Of a stretch of 64,000 nucleotides of DNA, positions 44,326 to 54,497 are shown one piece after another. Origin of the DNA: Thiobacillus sp. (GTDB lineage: Bacteria; Pseudomonadota; Gammaproteobacteria; Burkholderiales; Thiobacillaceae); the NCBI RefSeq assembly GCF_030696885.1, contig NZ_JAUYRI010000010.1, positions 1 to 64,000 of the forward strand, in the 5' to 3' direction. How positions within the stretch are numbered: the first letter of the stretch is position 1; each line of letters begins with the position of its first letter. Both the position numbers and the translations under genes were made by a program. The notes under the pieces were generated by a model. That model was not told the DNA's origin, made no database searches, and saw nothing but the letters and a program-made list of their open reading frames with translations.

Positions 44326-45072
44326 CCCCAACAGCAACTGCCGAGCCGCGCCCACAATGAACAGCGTATTCGTCACCAGATAACGTTTCCACAAGCGGCG
44401 CGGTTCGGACGCCAGGCGATGCAGCCATTCCAGCCCGCTGTTGCGCATCCACTTCGGCGCGCGCTGCACGGTGCCGGCGTGAAAATCGAACGCCGCCCCC
44501 ACTCCGATCATCACCGCGTTGATCCTGCCGCGGTGTGCCGCCATCCAGCGCTCCTGCCGGGGACAGCCCAGGCCGACGAAGACGATGCCCGCGCCACTGG
44601 CGTTGATCCGGTCCACCGCCGCCGCGTCTTCCTCCGCCGTCAGCGCGCGGAACGGCGGCGATTCCATCGTCATCCGCAAAGCCGGAAACGCCGTCCGCAG
44701 ACGCTGTTCCAGCAAGGCCAGCGTCTCCCCGGTGCTGCCATAGCAATACACCGGCACCTGTCCCGCTGCTGCGCACGCGCACAGCGTCCACATCAAATCC
44801 GGCCCGCAGATGCGCGACTGATGGGCAAAGCCCTGCCGCCGCAGCATCCACGCCACCGGCGCGCCGTCCGGCGTTGCCATATCCGAACCATTGATGATGT
44901 CGCGATACGCCGCATCACGCGACGCGCTCACCACCACATGCACATTGCAGATCGTCACATAGCGCGACTCGCGTGCATGCGCCCAGCCGAGCAGGCGCGC
45001 TATGGTGGCGTCCCACGACAGTGCGTCGATCTGCGCGCCAAGCACCGAGCCTGTAATCCGATTTCTCGTCAT
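44320..45072 (-). CDS. WecG/TagA/CpsF family glycosyltransferase
   Basis: A 250-residue GT26-type glycosyltransferase (YVTICNVHVVVSASRDAAYR, TPDGAPVAWMLRRQG, GLGCPRQERWM), which adds a sugar such as ManNAc(A) to a lipid-linked intermediate. It is the last gene of the polysaccharide operon, 73 nt after the deacetylase. Its sugar is unknown. Confidence 0.9.
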   Translation of the reverse strand: MTRNRITGSVLGAQIDALSWDATIARLLGWAHARESRYVTICNVHVVVSASRDAAYRDIINGSDMATPDGAPVAWMLRRQGFAHQSRICGPDLMWTLCACAAAGQVPVYCYGSTGETLALLEQRLRTAFPALRMTMESPPFRALTAEEDAAAVDRINASGAGIVFVGLGCPRQERWMAAHRGRINAVMIGVGAAFDFHAGTVQRAPKWMRNSGLEWLHRLASEPRRLWKRYLVTNTLFIVGAARQLLLGK

Positions 45073-45145
45073 CCTCTATCCAAGTCGCGACTCAGCCAGC
45101 CTTGTGGCCAGCCATTTTGATGCACGTACTGAAAACCCGCCCCGC

Positions 45146-45907
45146 TCACCAGTACGCCATCCCGTGGCGCATGCGGCGGATCGCGCCGAACACGTAATTC
45201 GTCAACATGCCGCCGGGACGCGACGCCATCAGCGTCATCCACTTCGCAAACTGCGCGGTCGGCATGCCGTCTGCACACAGGCGCGGCAGCCGCAGCTGCG
45301 TCGATACATGGGTGACTGATCCCCGCTGAACCAGATACTGCCAGTCGAAACCCGCCTCCCGCGCCAGCGTCTCCATTGCGGGAGTGCAGCGGCCCCACGG
45401 CCAGGCCAGATGCCGGACCGCGTCCGGCGAGCGGCCCAGCGTCGACGTCAGCCATGCGTGCGACGCGGCCAGATCGGCGGCCAATGCCTCCATCTCCTCG
45501 GCGGAAGCGCCCACCCGCACGTGGCGATGCGTGTGCGACTGGAATTCCAGCGTCCCGCGCCCGGCCAAGCGGACGACTTCGTCGGTGGCGATGCAGTCGG
45601 GGTCGCCCTGCTGTACCCGACCGGTGATCAGAAAAGCCACGCCGGTAAAGCCGAACGCCTCCATCTCCACTGCGCAGTGACTCAGATCGGGCGAGCCGTC
45701 GTCGTAGGTGAGCAGGAAGCGGCGCGGCCCCACCGCCGCACGCCCGGCGACGGCCGCCTCGAATTCGTCCAGCGTCAGGCTGCGCCACCCCTGTTCGGCC
45801 AGCCACTGCAGGTGCGCGCGGAAAGTCTGCGGCGCGGTGGTCGTCGCGCTTGGATGCGCATTGACGTGGTGGTACAGCAGGACCGGTACGTGGATCGACG
45901 CCGCCAT
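45146..45907 (-). CDS. polysaccharide deacetylase
   Basis: A 253-residue NodB-type deacetylase. Motif 1 is TYDDGSPD (Asp69, Asp70) and motif 2 HTHRH (His125, His129), supplying the metal ligands; WPWGRCTPAM follows in place of the usual R-containing motif. No signal peptide is visible. It removes acetyl groups from a sugar or its polymer. It begins 4 nt after the methyltransferase. Confidence 0.88.
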   Translation of the reverse strand: MAASIHVPVLLYHHVNAHPSATTTAPQTFRAHLQWLAEQGWRSLTLDEFEAAVAGRAAVGPRRFLLTYDDGSPDLSHCAVEMEAFGFTGVAFLITGRVQQGDPDCIATDEVVRLAGRGTLEFQSHTHRHVRVGASAEEMEALAADLAASHAWLTSTLGRSPDAVRHLAWPWGRCTPAMETLAREAGFDWQYLVQRGSVTHVSTQLRLPRLCADGMPTAQFAKWMTLMASRPGGMLTNYVFGAIRRMRHGMAYW

Positions 45908-45911
45908 CGCT

Positions 45912-46580
45912 TCAGCTCCGCTTCACGGCACGCGCCATGAATGTGCTGTACCGATGCCCGGTCTTGGACGGCACCGGCGGCACCACGATTTCCAGTCCGG
46001 CATCGCGGCACATTTGCGCGTAGGGATGCAGGAACAGTCCGTCATTGTCGCCATCCGGCGCGTCGAAATGGCTCAGCTCGTCGCACACCAGCACCAGATC
46101 GGCAAGCCGCGCAGCATGGGCCAACACGTCCTGGCAGCGCTGCTGCGGAATATAGGACAGCACGCCGGAGGCGAGAAACACGTCAAATTTTCCCAGTGTC
46201 TCTGCCTGCTCGGCCAACGCCAGATCATCACCCACCATGAACACATCGTCGGGAAATTTCGTTTTGGCAAAGGCAATCGCGTCAGGCTGGATATCCATGC
46301 CCACATATTCCACCGGCATCGACATGATTTCCCGCAACAGCAGCAGATTGTTGCCGCCGCTGCTGCCGAATTCCAACACCTTCAGCGCCGGCAGCGGATG
46401 CGACGCCAGCCAGTCGCGCAGTACGTCGAGCACCTCCGAGCGCGTCTTGTACGCATCGAAATACGTGTGGTGTGCCTTGCCGCCTTTCGTTAACCAGTAG
46501 ATACGATGCTTGAGCGCGTGCAGCCGGTTGGCCACGCTTGAGGGCAACAGTGCAATCGCCTTGCGCAAGAACTTTTTCAT
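45912..46580 (-). CDS. class I SAM-dependent methyltransferase
   Basis: A 222-residue methyltransferase. The SAM-binding loop is VLEFGSSGGNNLLLL, followed by GMDIQPDAIAFAKTKF and FDVFLASGVLSYIP. It probably methylates a sugar of the polysaccharide, judging from its place between glycosyltransferase and deacetylase genes. Twelve nt separate it from the gene before. Confidence 0.85.
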   Translation of the reverse strand: MKKFLRKAIALLPSSVANRLHALKHRIYWLTKGGKAHHTYFDAYKTRSEVLDVLRDWLASHPLPALKVLEFGSSGGNNLLLLREIMSMPVEYVGMDIQPDAIAFAKTKFPDDVFMVGDDLALAEQAETLGKFDVFLASGVLSYIPQQRCQDVLAHAARLADLVLVCDELSHFDAPDGDNDGLFLHPYAQMCRDAGLEIVVPPVPSKTGHRYSTFMARAVKRS

Positions 46581-46592
46581 GTCAGCGTCTCG

Positions 46593-47759
46593 TCAGTGGG
46601 GAGAAAAAGCCTGGATGGCCTCGTCGTAAATCGTCATCAACTGCCGGTAATTGATATCGGCCGTGTAGTTCGCTTCATATTCTGCGCGGGCCGCCTGTCC
46701 CATGCGCTGCATCTCGGCGGGATGGCTGGCGACCCAGCTCAGTTTGTCCGCCAGATCGGCGGCATTGCTCGGCTCGAACAACAGCCCGGTTTCGCCCTCG
46801 CGTATCAGGTCGGCCAGCGCACCCAGGCGGCTGGCCACCACCGGCAGACCGCAGGCAAAAGCCTCCACCAGCGTGCGCGGAAAATTCTCATAACAGATGC
46901 TTGGCAGGACCAGGCACGCCGCTTTTCCCATGGCGGCATGCACCGTATCCGCCTCGCAAAACCCCTGGGTCTGGACGTTAGCCAGCCCCTGCAAAAGAAC
47001 ATCCTCCGGCCCGGTGCCTATGATCGTGATACCCACTCCGGGAATCCGTTTCGCTGCGCCCGCCAGCGTGCTTATACCTTTCTCAGGTGACAGGCGTCCG
47101 ACAAACAGGACACCGCTGCGCGTCGTGTCCGGTGGCGCCGGCAGATCGACGAAATTGGGCTTGATCGCAATGCGCGACGGCGGCAGCCCGCCCTCGATGA
47201 ACTTGCCACGGCAAAACGCGTTCAGTGCAATGTAGCGCGTCACCTTGTTCTGCCAGGTGCCGAGCGAACGATGCAGCACCAGCATTGCACCCAGCACCCC
47301 GGACTGGGCCATCGATCCGCGATAGCACGCGCGCACTACGCCGCGCCACGGCAAGTGACCCACACAGTCCTCGCACACCCGGCCTTCGCGCAGCAGCATC
47401 GCCTGCGGACACAGCAGCCGAAAATTGTGCAGCGTCTGCACCACCGGCACGCCTGCCTTCTCCGCCGCCCAGTAAAGCGAAGGTGAAATCAGCGGAAAGG
47501 TGTTGTGCACGTGGATGACGTCCGGCCGGAACGATTCGACCACCGTTTCCAGTTCGCGCAGGGTGCGACGCGACCACAGTGTTTGCTGCGCCAGCGCGAG
47601 CCTGGACAGCCCGGGTATCTCGTCATTGCTGCGGGCGTAGCTTTCCACCGCGTGGCCGCGTGCGCGCAGCAAGGCCATTTCGTCCGAGACGACCGAGTCC
47701 TCGCCGCCGCGATGCTGGTAGGCATTGTGGACGAACAGAACGCGCCGGATGCCGGTCAT
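46593..47759 (-). CDS. GT4 family glycosyltransferase
   Basis: A 388-residue GT-B fold transferase (HNAYQHRGGEDSVV near the start; LFVGRLSPEKGISTLAGAAK and SICYENFPRTLVEAFACGLP near the end). A Cys-rich patch, LCPQ then VCEDC, lies near residue 115-130. Its start overlaps the upstream gene stop by four bases (ATGA). Confidence 0.9.
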   Translation of the reverse strand: MTGIRRVLFVHNAYQHRGGEDSVVSDEMALLRARGHAVESYARSNDEIPGLSRLALAQQTLWSRRTLRELETVVESFRPDVIHVHNTFPLISPSLYWAAEKAGVPVVQTLHNFRLLCPQAMLLREGRVCEDCVGHLPWRGVVRACYRGSMAQSGVLGAMLVLHRSLGTWQNKVTRYIALNAFCRGKFIEGGLPPSRIAIKPNFVDLPAPPDTTRSGVLFVGRLSPEKGISTLAGAAKRIPGVGITIIGTGPEDVLLQGLANVQTQGFCEADTVHAAMGKAACLVLPSICYENFPRTLVEAFACGLPVVASRLGALADLIREGETGLLFEPSNAADLADKLSWVASHPAEMQRMGQAARAEYEANYTADINYRQLMTIYDEAIQAFSPH

Positions 47760-48901
47760 GCTGCCACAGCTTCCAGAAATACAGCCAACTCGGCCGCCAC
47801 GCGATCCGCCTCGAACCGCTCCAGAAACCGTTGTCGTGCCGCATCGCTCGCCAGCCGCATCCGGCGCTCGTCATCCAGCCATTCGATGATCAGTCGCGCA
47901 GCCGCAGGCGCATCGTCCAGCGGAATCAGGCGCCCTTCCACTGCGTCGTTGAAAACTTCCGGCATGCCGCCTGCCTGGGGCGCGAATACCGGCAGGCCGC
48001 GCGACAGGGCTTCGATCAGCGTCAACGGCAGATTTTCCATGCGCGCCACATGCAGGCAGGCGCGGTGGCCCGGCATCAGGGCGGCGGCATGCGGAACGAA
48101 GCCCAGAAAACGGACCTGCGCCCCAAGTCCCTTGTCCTTCACATAGTGTTCCAGCATCGCCCGGTCCGGTCCGTCACCCGCTACGGTCAGACTCAGCGGC
48201 CGCCCCAGTTGCGCTGCGGCCTGCACGATTTCCAGCGCGTAGCGCTGGTTCTTGCGGGCCTCCAGCGTGCCGACCGTAATCAGGTCGGTCTCCGCCTCAA
48301 TGGTTTGCACCGCACCGGGATCGCCCAGAAAATTGGGGATCACCCGCGACGGCACGGCAACCAGTCCCGCGATGCGGCTCTGCAATTCGCGCCGCATGAA
48401 ATCGGACACATACACCAGCGCATCGATCTGCGGCAGGATAACGGCCTCCTGCTGGCGGATCGCTCTAAACAATCCGCCGTCGCGCGGAATCGCGCCCTTG
48501 TCCGCCCACTCGTCCGCCTGCGACAGATTGAAATGCACCACCATCACCACCTTTTGGGCCTGCGACCGGCGGGCACGCAACGCCGCCCGCGCAGACAGGG
48601 GGCACTGGGCATAGATGACGCAGGGCTTTCCGTCTGCCAGGCGTACACTCAATGCGCGCTGCAGAAAGACCGCGTGCCAGTGGCGATACCACCAGACGCT
48701 CGCCGGTTTGCTAATGCGATCGAGCAGCCGGCGCAGGCCGAACACCGGATACACCTGCCAGCGCGGCCGGTCGAACGGCGTCACCAGTGTCACCGGCCGG
48801 CCGTTGCGCGCCAGCCAGTCGCGAACCGCCCGCACGTGCGTCTGCACGCCGGTTTCGCCTTCGGGCCGCATCATCGAGGCGATCAGGACAGGGACAGGCA
48901 T
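47756..48901 (-). CDS. GT4 family glycosyltransferase
   Basis: A 381-residue GT-B fold transferase. The N-terminus is MPVPVLIASMMRPEGETGVQ. The nucleotide-sugar region has LITVGTLEARKNQRYALEIV and ENLPLTLIEALSRGLPVFAP. It resembles the protein at 58213-59427 in both motifs and length, so the two may be paralogues. It overlaps both neighbours by a few bases. Confidence 0.9.
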   Translation of the reverse strand: MPVPVLIASMMRPEGETGVQTHVRAVRDWLARNGRPVTLVTPFDRPRWQVYPVFGLRRLLDRISKPASVWWYRHWHAVFLQRALSVRLADGKPCVIYAQCPLSARAALRARRSQAQKVVMVVHFNLSQADEWADKGAIPRDGGLFRAIRQQEAVILPQIDALVYVSDFMRRELQSRIAGLVAVPSRVIPNFLGDPGAVQTIEAETDLITVGTLEARKNQRYALEIVQAAAQLGRPLSLTVAGDGPDRAMLEHYVKDKGLGAQVRFLGFVPHAAALMPGHRACLHVARMENLPLTLIEALSRGLPVFAPQAGGMPEVFNDAVEGRLIPLDDAPAAARLIIEWLDDERRMRLASDAARQRFLERFEADRVAAELAVFLEAVAA

Positions 48902-50031
48902 GCCCGGACTCCGTTCGAGAAATTGCGCACCATGGTTTCGATGGAATAGCGCTGCGCCGATGCTACGGCTCCCTCGCGCAGACGCGCGGCCAGGTCCCCA
49001 TCGCGCAACAGACGCAGCATGCCATCGGCATAGGCTTCAGGCGCGTCGTCGAGCAGCAGGCCGTTGACCTCGTGCTGCAGGTATTCGATCTCCGGGCCAT
49101 GCGTCGACTGCCGGGTCGTCAGCAACGGCATCCCGGCGCAAAAGGCATCCAGGATACCCAGCCCGAGTGCGCCCGGATTCAGCCACATGCACGCCAGCTT
49201 CAGTATCACCGATTTTTCATGGCCGAATTTCGGTCCCACTGCCTGCACCCAGGCGCGGTGCCTCGCAAATTCCGCCACCGCTTCGGCGAGCGGGCCGCCG
49301 CCGATCACAATCAAGCGGAATGCAGGCACTTCGCGCTGTACCCGGTCGGCGGCCTCGAACAGCAGATCGAGCCGCTTGTTGCGGTACAGACTTCCGCAAA
49401 ACACCGCGACCTGTTCCGTGCCATTCCAGCCGAACGCCGTGCGTATCGCCTGCAGTTCTACCTCGCTCACTGCATCCAGGTCCGCACGCAGGGCACGCGT
49501 ATCGATGGCGTTTTCCACCACCGTGATGCGGTCCTTCGGGTAACCCTGCGCTGCCACATAAGCAGCAGACTCGGCCGTATAGGCAAACCACCAGTCCGCC
49601 CAGTGCAGCGTGCGGCGCTTGAATCGCTCGCCCACTGAAGCGGAATCAGCCTGCCGGTCGCGCCCGTGACTCCAGAACGCCACCCGCTTCAAGCGCAGAC
49701 CCCGCAGAATCGCCAGCAGATAATTCAATAGATTCTTGTTGGCGTGTTCCACCACCACCAGATCGGCCCGCAGCCAGGGTCGCAAAACCGGGATCAGCAA
49801 CAGCTTGCCCAACAGCATGCTGCTGTTGGCCTTCATCCCCAGCGGCCCAGGCAAGTCAGCATGATCGCCACGCTCCACCTCGCCGCGCCAGGGGGTACCA
49901 TAAACCACCAGCAGACCGATACCCTCGGCAGCCAGGGCCTTATCCAGTTCGCGGAAAAATGGCACGCGATAGTGCTTCAGCACGGGCTGGATGATGCAGA
50001 TTGATCGTGGTCGATGCGACACCGTTTTCAT
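48883..50031 (-). CDS. GT4 family glycosyltransferase
   Basis: A 382-residue GT-B fold transferase (IIQPVLKHYRVPFFRELDKA; VAVFCGSLYRNKRLDLLFEA; NPGALGLGILDAFCAGMPLL). ATG 50031 starts the conserved region; an upstream ATG at 50061 adds ten residues. It overlaps the next gene by 19 nt and follows a 149-nt gap. Confidence 0.88.
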   Translation of the reverse strand: MKTVSHRPRSICIIQPVLKHYRVPFFRELDKALAAEGIGLLVVYGTPWRGEVERGDHADLPGPLGMKANSSMLLGKLLLIPVLRPWLRADLVVVEHANKNLLNYLLAILRGLRLKRVAFWSHGRDRQADSASVGERFKRRTLHWADWWFAYTAESAAYVAAQGYPKDRITVVENAIDTRALRADLDAVSEVELQAIRTAFGWNGTEQVAVFCGSLYRNKRLDLLFEAADRVQREVPAFRLIVIGGGPLAEAVAEFARHRAWVQAVGPKFGHEKSVILKLACMWLNPGALGLGILDAFCAGMPLLTTRQSTHGPEIEYLQHEVNGLLLDDAPEAYADGMLRLLRDGDLAARLREGAVASAQRYSIETMVRNFSNGVRACLSLS

Positions 50032-50180
50032 TGCGTGCATGCCCACCCGTTGGCGCAGCACCGCCCATGCAAGATGGGGCTACATTTGAGCAGACCGACA
50101 AAGGGTCCGACCTGCTGATCGATCTTGATCAGCGTGCCATAGCGTTCACTGAAGAGGGGGAGTGTTTTCCTCATAACGAT

Positions 50181-51182
50181 TTAGCTGGTTATCCGATCCA
50201 GCCAGCCCAATTTCGGGAACACATATTTTTTAAGAAGGATTGGCAGCAGCACACCTGCCACCATCAGCATCGGGAAAAACAGCAGCACAAAATTCAGTCC
50301 ATCCCATGATGCAAATTTGAGCATCACGGCTTTGGTGGCGCCTATCGCCATGGTATTCATCAGATAAATCGAAAAACTCATGGCACCGACAAACGCCAGC
50401 CCCCGCCCTCCCACGAATTCACGTCGACACAGACCATGCAATGCGGGAATAGATAGAAGCGCAGCTAGCATCCAGCCATGGCTGCTGTCCCAGCCCACCG
50501 CCAGCACCCCAATCAGACCAGCCATCGCCAGCAGCCACAAACGATCCACCCATCGGGCATAACTTTCCCACAGCGCAACCGCCGCACCGCCCAAAGCAAA
50601 AAACAGGAAATATTTGCTGAATTGTCCCAAGCCCAAAAAATGCACTGGCGGCACAAACTGCAACGCCACGCCCAGCGCAACCAGGGGCCATACACGACCT
50701 TTGGTGATGGAAAGCAAAGCCAGCCCGCATACCGAAAACAGGAACAGCACGTAGATGTACCAGAGAAAAGCCGAAACGCTCTGCATCGGAAACAGCACGA
50801 TGTCGAGCAACCCGCCCCAACCCGTCACCGGATTGTCCACATGCGCGAAATTCTGCGCGCCCCACTTCCCGGCGAACACGATCCCTGCAAACAGGAAATA
50901 GGCTGGCATCAAGCGCACGAAGCGCTTGCGTACACCCGTGGCGAATGCCTGGAAATCAGAAACAGGCCTCGCGCGCAAAAAAAACACCACTCCGCTGAGG
51001 AACATGAAAAAGGCCATGTGAAAGGCATAGACGGCCTCTTTGGCAGCCGTATACCACTCGTTTCCTAGGGGCGGCTGACGCGCAACGACGTGACCGAACA
51101 CCACCAGAAGGATCGCCAAGCCTTTCGCACGGTCGATATCGTGCAAACGTTCACGCGAATATGGTTTCGATGAATTCAACAT
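50181..51182 (-). CDS. acyltransferase family 3 membrane protein
   Basis: A 333-residue protein with about ten membrane helices and the OafA/WecH-type start (RLHDIDRAKGLAILLVVFGH), including the catalytic His of the family. It adds an acetyl or other acyl group to a sugar of the polymer. Base composition begins to fall here relative to the rest of the operon. Confidence 0.9.
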   Translation of the reverse strand: MLNSSKPYSRERLHDIDRAKGLAILLVVFGHVVARQPPLGNEWYTAAKEAVYAFHMAFFMFLSGVVFFLRARPVSDFQAFATGVRKRFVRLMPAYFLFAGIVFAGKWGAQNFAHVDNPVTGWGGLLDIVLFPMQSVSAFLWYIYVLFLFSVCGLALLSITKGRVWPLVALGVALQFVPPVHFLGLGQFSKYFLFFALGGAAVALWESYARWVDRLWLLAMAGLIGVLAVGWDSSHGWMLAALLSIPALHGLCRREFVGGRGLAFVGAMSFSIYLMNTMAIGATKAVMLKFASWDGLNFVLLFFPMLMVAGVLLPILLKKYVFPKLGWLDRITS

Positions 51183-51226
51183 GTCAAAGCGTAATTACGA
51201 ATGATTTCCCTGAATGACCAAGCCAA

Positions 51227-52294
51227 TTACTCTTTGTGAAGCCGCTTACGCAATTTGACAATTGGCTTTTCAACGAGGTAATACATCAAAGATGAAAACA
51301 ATAGGGCAAACACAAAACCCAAGAGCGCCCTGGGAACCTGTTCTTTGATTAACCGATCAGCAAACTCAAGCGCCATGCCATGGCAAAGATAGAAGGTGAA
51401 TGACACCACACCCAGGTAACGCACGGGTCGCCAGTTTAGCCAACGAAAAACCAACCAATCAGGATGACGTATGGCCAACCAGAAAAGCGGCAACAACGCG
51501 ATGCCCTGTAACGTATAACGTACCGTTTCACGAAAACGATCATCGCGAAAAATGAACGTGGTCAACAGCAAAACCAATGCACCGGAGAGTATTAGGTAAG
51601 CAAGTTTGTTATTCGCCCGATTTTTCCATTCGGGATCAGATACTGGGTTACGCCATACGCCCAAAATACAACCAAACAGCAGTGAATCAAATCTCGCATC
51701 TGTTGCAGAATAGGTATACCGCCACGAAACTTCCTGTGCAAAGACCAGCCAGATTCGCCATACCAGCACGGCTATACATAAAAAGAGAAACAACCGTGCT
51801 ACATCGTGATAATTCCAGCGGCGGGTGGCACCTAAAAACAGAAGGGGAAATACAAAGTAGAAATGTTCTTCGATCGCGAGTGACCAGTACACACCCGTTG
51901 TGGGCACAAAATAGCCACCGCCATGTTCAATACTGTAGTAATTGGTCCAAAAAAATATTTGCGACAACACTGCCTCCGGCCGCATTTGATGCGGAACCAC
52001 ACCGGATACAGCAAGAAGAAAAAAAAGAACAAGTACGATGTAAAGCGGTGGAAAAATCCGGTATGCCCGGCGCAAATAAAAATTCCTGAAGCTGATGGTA
52101 CCGGTGCGCTCCCATTCCCTTCGCAATAGAGTTGTAATCAAGTAACCACTGAGAAAGAAAAATATGGTGACGCCAAATCCTCCCGGAACGATGTAATGCC
52201 ACCCTGCGTGTGCGACAAATACCAGCATGGCAGCTACTGCCCTTATGCCATCAAGAGATGGAATATAAAAATCATTCCGTTGGGTATTTCTCAT
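51227..52294 (-). CDS. OafA/YrhL-type acyltransferase
   Basis: A 355-residue membrane protein (YIPSLDGIRAVAAMLVFVAH then the conserved GFGVTIFFFLSGYLITTLL and FYLRRAYRIFPPLY). It O-acetylates a polysaccharide. It is clearly more AT-rich than its neighbours, which suggests exchange of this part of the operon. Confidence 0.92.
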   Translation of the reverse strand: MRNTQRNDFYIPSLDGIRAVAAMLVFVAHAGWHYIVPGGFGVTIFFFLSGYLITTLLRREWERTGTISFRNFYLRRAYRIFPPLYIVLVLFFLLAVSGVVPHQMRPEAVLSQIFFWTNYYSIEHGGGYFVPTTGVYWSLAIEEHFYFVFPLLFLGATRRWNYHDVARLFLFLCIAVLVWRIWLVFAQEVSWRYTYSATDARFDSLLFGCILGVWRNPVSDPEWKNRANNKLAYLILSGALVLLLTTFIFRDDRFRETVRYTLQGIALLPLFWLAIRHPDWLVFRWLNWRPVRYLGVVSFTFYLCHGMALEFADRLIKEQVPRALLGFVFALLFSSLMYYLVEKPIVKLRKRLHKE

Positions 52295-52319
52295 TTTCTA
52301 CCCTGCAAGCCCTCTGGCG

Positions 52320-53621
52320 TCATGGTCGAGTTTGGGTAGTTGTCCAGAACTGATGGTCACGCTTAACCAAAACCGGCACCTGCCCTATAGAAAGGGCCTC
52401 ACCCGATTTAATTTGTACTGAACGGGCATCCAGTGTTTCGAACTGGATCGCGTTCCAGTCGAGAGGGGGAACCCACATCACTGATTCACGGCTATTCCAA
52501 ACCAAGTTGGCACGGCGTGGACCACGTTGTAATTCGCAGATCCAAAGACTGTGATCTTTCGAAAAACAATGATTAATCGAAGCGCCATCAAGCCAGCGCA
52601 TGGTTTGCATATAAGCAACAATTGATGGGCTTGCCTGTAAGCTCTTAGGGTTTCCACCTAACATGGTGGTTTCCCATGAATACCAATAAAACCGGTCCAA
52701 ACCAGAAACTGCACCCAGAATTAGCGTGCGTGCAATGTAACCGCTTAATTCATTTTGATTTTTTGGCCAGTTCGGGTTCGGGGTCTCACCGGCCAACGGA
52801 AGCCAAAATCCCGTTTCTGTGTTCCACAGTGGCAACCCGTCAATGCCATGTTTAGTCATCACCCCACGTACGAAATCTAAACAAGCTGTAATCCGCTCTG
52901 GTTTTTGAGGATAACAATGATGTGCGACCACATCAGTGATGCTCTTTCCACCATTACTAAGATAAAGGTCCAAACGACCACCTTGGTCAGTAAACCCCGG
53001 CGAAATTAGCTTGTTATTCGGGTCAATTTCCTTGATTACTCGATGAGCGATGCGGCCAAGTTCAACCATCGTTTTGACACTGCCCGCATAAAACCCCCTC
53101 CCCTTATCAATTTCATCAAAGGTAGGCTCGTTCCATAGCTCGTAGTATTGAATGCGTCCCTTGTAACGCGTGGTGACGGTTCGCACATAATCCTCCCAGT
53201 CGCGCATATCGCGTGGCGGTGAATTGCCGCCATAACCATAAACAAACTTTTCATTTGGCCGCGACGCCGCCCAGCGCGGAGTTATTCCAAGCGTCAACAT
53301 GGGCTCGATCCCATGACGCTCCGCCAGCGCAACCAGCGTGTCCAGCCGCTTGAAATCCCAGGAATCCTGGGCAGGTTCCAATCTTTCCCAAGAAACGGCC
53401 GCATCCCAGAGACGCCAGGTACCAAAACGTGCAATGGGCCAAGGCGTGGTGGTGTCGGCACGATGGATGTGCATGCCGAAATAACTTCTGGAAATCTTGT
53501 CACCAGACCCTTCGAGACGGATTTCCGACGCCCCGCTACCGCTGATGAACAGCGAAAATACAATAAGGATTAAGCCGGAGACCGGTAGCAACGTCCGTAG
53601 CAGGCTCTGAAAAATCTGCAT
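52320..53621 (-). CDS. GH39-like secreted glycoside hydrolase
   Basis: A 433-residue exported TIM-barrel glycosidase (signal anchor MQIFQSLLRTLLPVSGLILI). The acid/base Glu165 lies in ELWNEPTFDE and the nucleophile Glu269 in LWNTETGFW, as in clan-A families such as GH39. It probably trims or releases the polymer in the periplasm, as many export operons code for such an enzyme. Its composition is AT-rich. Confidence 0.82.
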   Translation of the reverse strand: MQIFQSLLRTLLPVSGLILIVFSLFISGSGASEIRLEGSGDKISRSYFGMHIHRADTTTPWPIARFGTWRLWDAAVSWERLEPAQDSWDFKRLDTLVALAERHGIEPMLTLGITPRWAASRPNEKFVYGYGGNSPPRDMRDWEDYVRTVTTRYKGRIQYYELWNEPTFDEIDKGRGFYAGSVKTMVELGRIAHRVIKEIDPNNKLISPGFTDQGGRLDLYLSNGGKSITDVVAHHCYPQKPERITACLDFVRGVMTKHGIDGLPLWNTETGFWLPLAGETPNPNWPKNQNELSGYIARTLILGAVSGLDRFYWYSWETTMLGGNPKSLQASPSIVAYMQTMRWLDGASINHCFSKDHSLWICELQRGPRRANLVWNSRESVMWVPPLDWNAIQFETLDARSVQIKSGEALSIGQVPVLVKRDHQFWTTTQTRP

Positions 53622-53630
53622 GACAGCTTG

Positions 53631-54497
53631 TCAGCGGGAGCCGGGTGCGCGCTGCGTCGCGGCACTCAGGATCAGCTTTGCGTAGGGTAGTAGCCAGACC
53701 AGCGGCCAGGCGGGGCCGGCATGCCGGCTGCACAAGGCCCGCCAGGAATCGAACGGCAATCCCTTGGGCGAGGTGATTTTCTTCCAGCGCGTTCGCAACG
53801 GCAGGCTGCGGTCGTTAAAGCCGCCTGCCACGTGGTTGTCATTGTTGCAGCGCCCTGCATAGCCCGGCATCACCCAGATCGGGATGCCCGCCTTGTGGGC
53901 ACGAAAACCATAATCATTGTCGCCCATGGCATGCCGGTAAATGCTGTCGAGCAGACCGATGCGATCAGACACGGCGCGCGGCACCAGCACGCAGTTGCCG
54001 TTCATGGTCACCGCAGGCAGGGGTATATCGCCGGGGATGACCTTGCGCATCTTGAGCCGGTTGAGCGGCGATGCCGGCACCGACCCCCCATAGCTGAGTT
54101 CGCCGGCATCGTTGTCCGTCGAGCCCACGACGATACCCGGCTGCCCCGTCTCGGCGCGTAGGCGGGCCCCGGTTTCCAGCAGGCTGGCCAGCGCTTGCGG
54201 GTACAGCAGGGTATCGTCGTTCAGCCATAGCACATAGTCCGGTTCCAGCGGCAGGGCGCGTTGCCAGGCGCGCAGCATGCCGCGATTCCAGAACAGGCTG
54301 CCGTCGCCCTGTTCGATGATGACATCGGGAAACGCCGCGCGCACAGCGTCGGCGGTGCCATCCGTGCTGCCGTCGTCCACCAGCATCAGGTTACGCGTGC
54401 AGCCCGCCGGCAAATCGCAGGCGTAATAACGCTCGATTGAGGCGAGGGTTTTCTCGCGCCGGTTATGGCAGGCCATCAATGCCACCAGCGTGGTCAT
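53631..54497 (-). CDS. GT2 family glycosyltransferase
   Basis: A 288-residue GT-A fold transferase (LVALMACHNRREKTLASIER; LMLVDDGSTDGTADAV; VLWLNDDTLLYPQALASLLE with the metal-binding NDD; MNGNCVLVPR; the acceptor-side GDNDYGFRAHKAG). ATG 54497 overlaps the polymerase stop (ATGA). Confidence 0.92.
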   Translation of the reverse strand: MTTLVALMACHNRREKTLASIERYYACDLPAGCTRNLMLVDDGSTDGTADAVRAAFPDVIIEQGDGSLFWNRGMLRAWQRALPLEPDYVLWLNDDTLLYPQALASLLETGARLRAETGQPGIVVGSTDNDAGELSYGGSVPASPLNRLKMRKVIPGDIPLPAVTMNGNCVLVPRAVSDRIGLLDSIYRHAMGDNDYGFRAHKAGIPIWVMPGYAGRCNNDNHVAGGFNDRSLPLRTRWKKITSPKGLPFDSWRALCSRHAGPAWPLVWLLPYAKLILSAATQRAPGSR

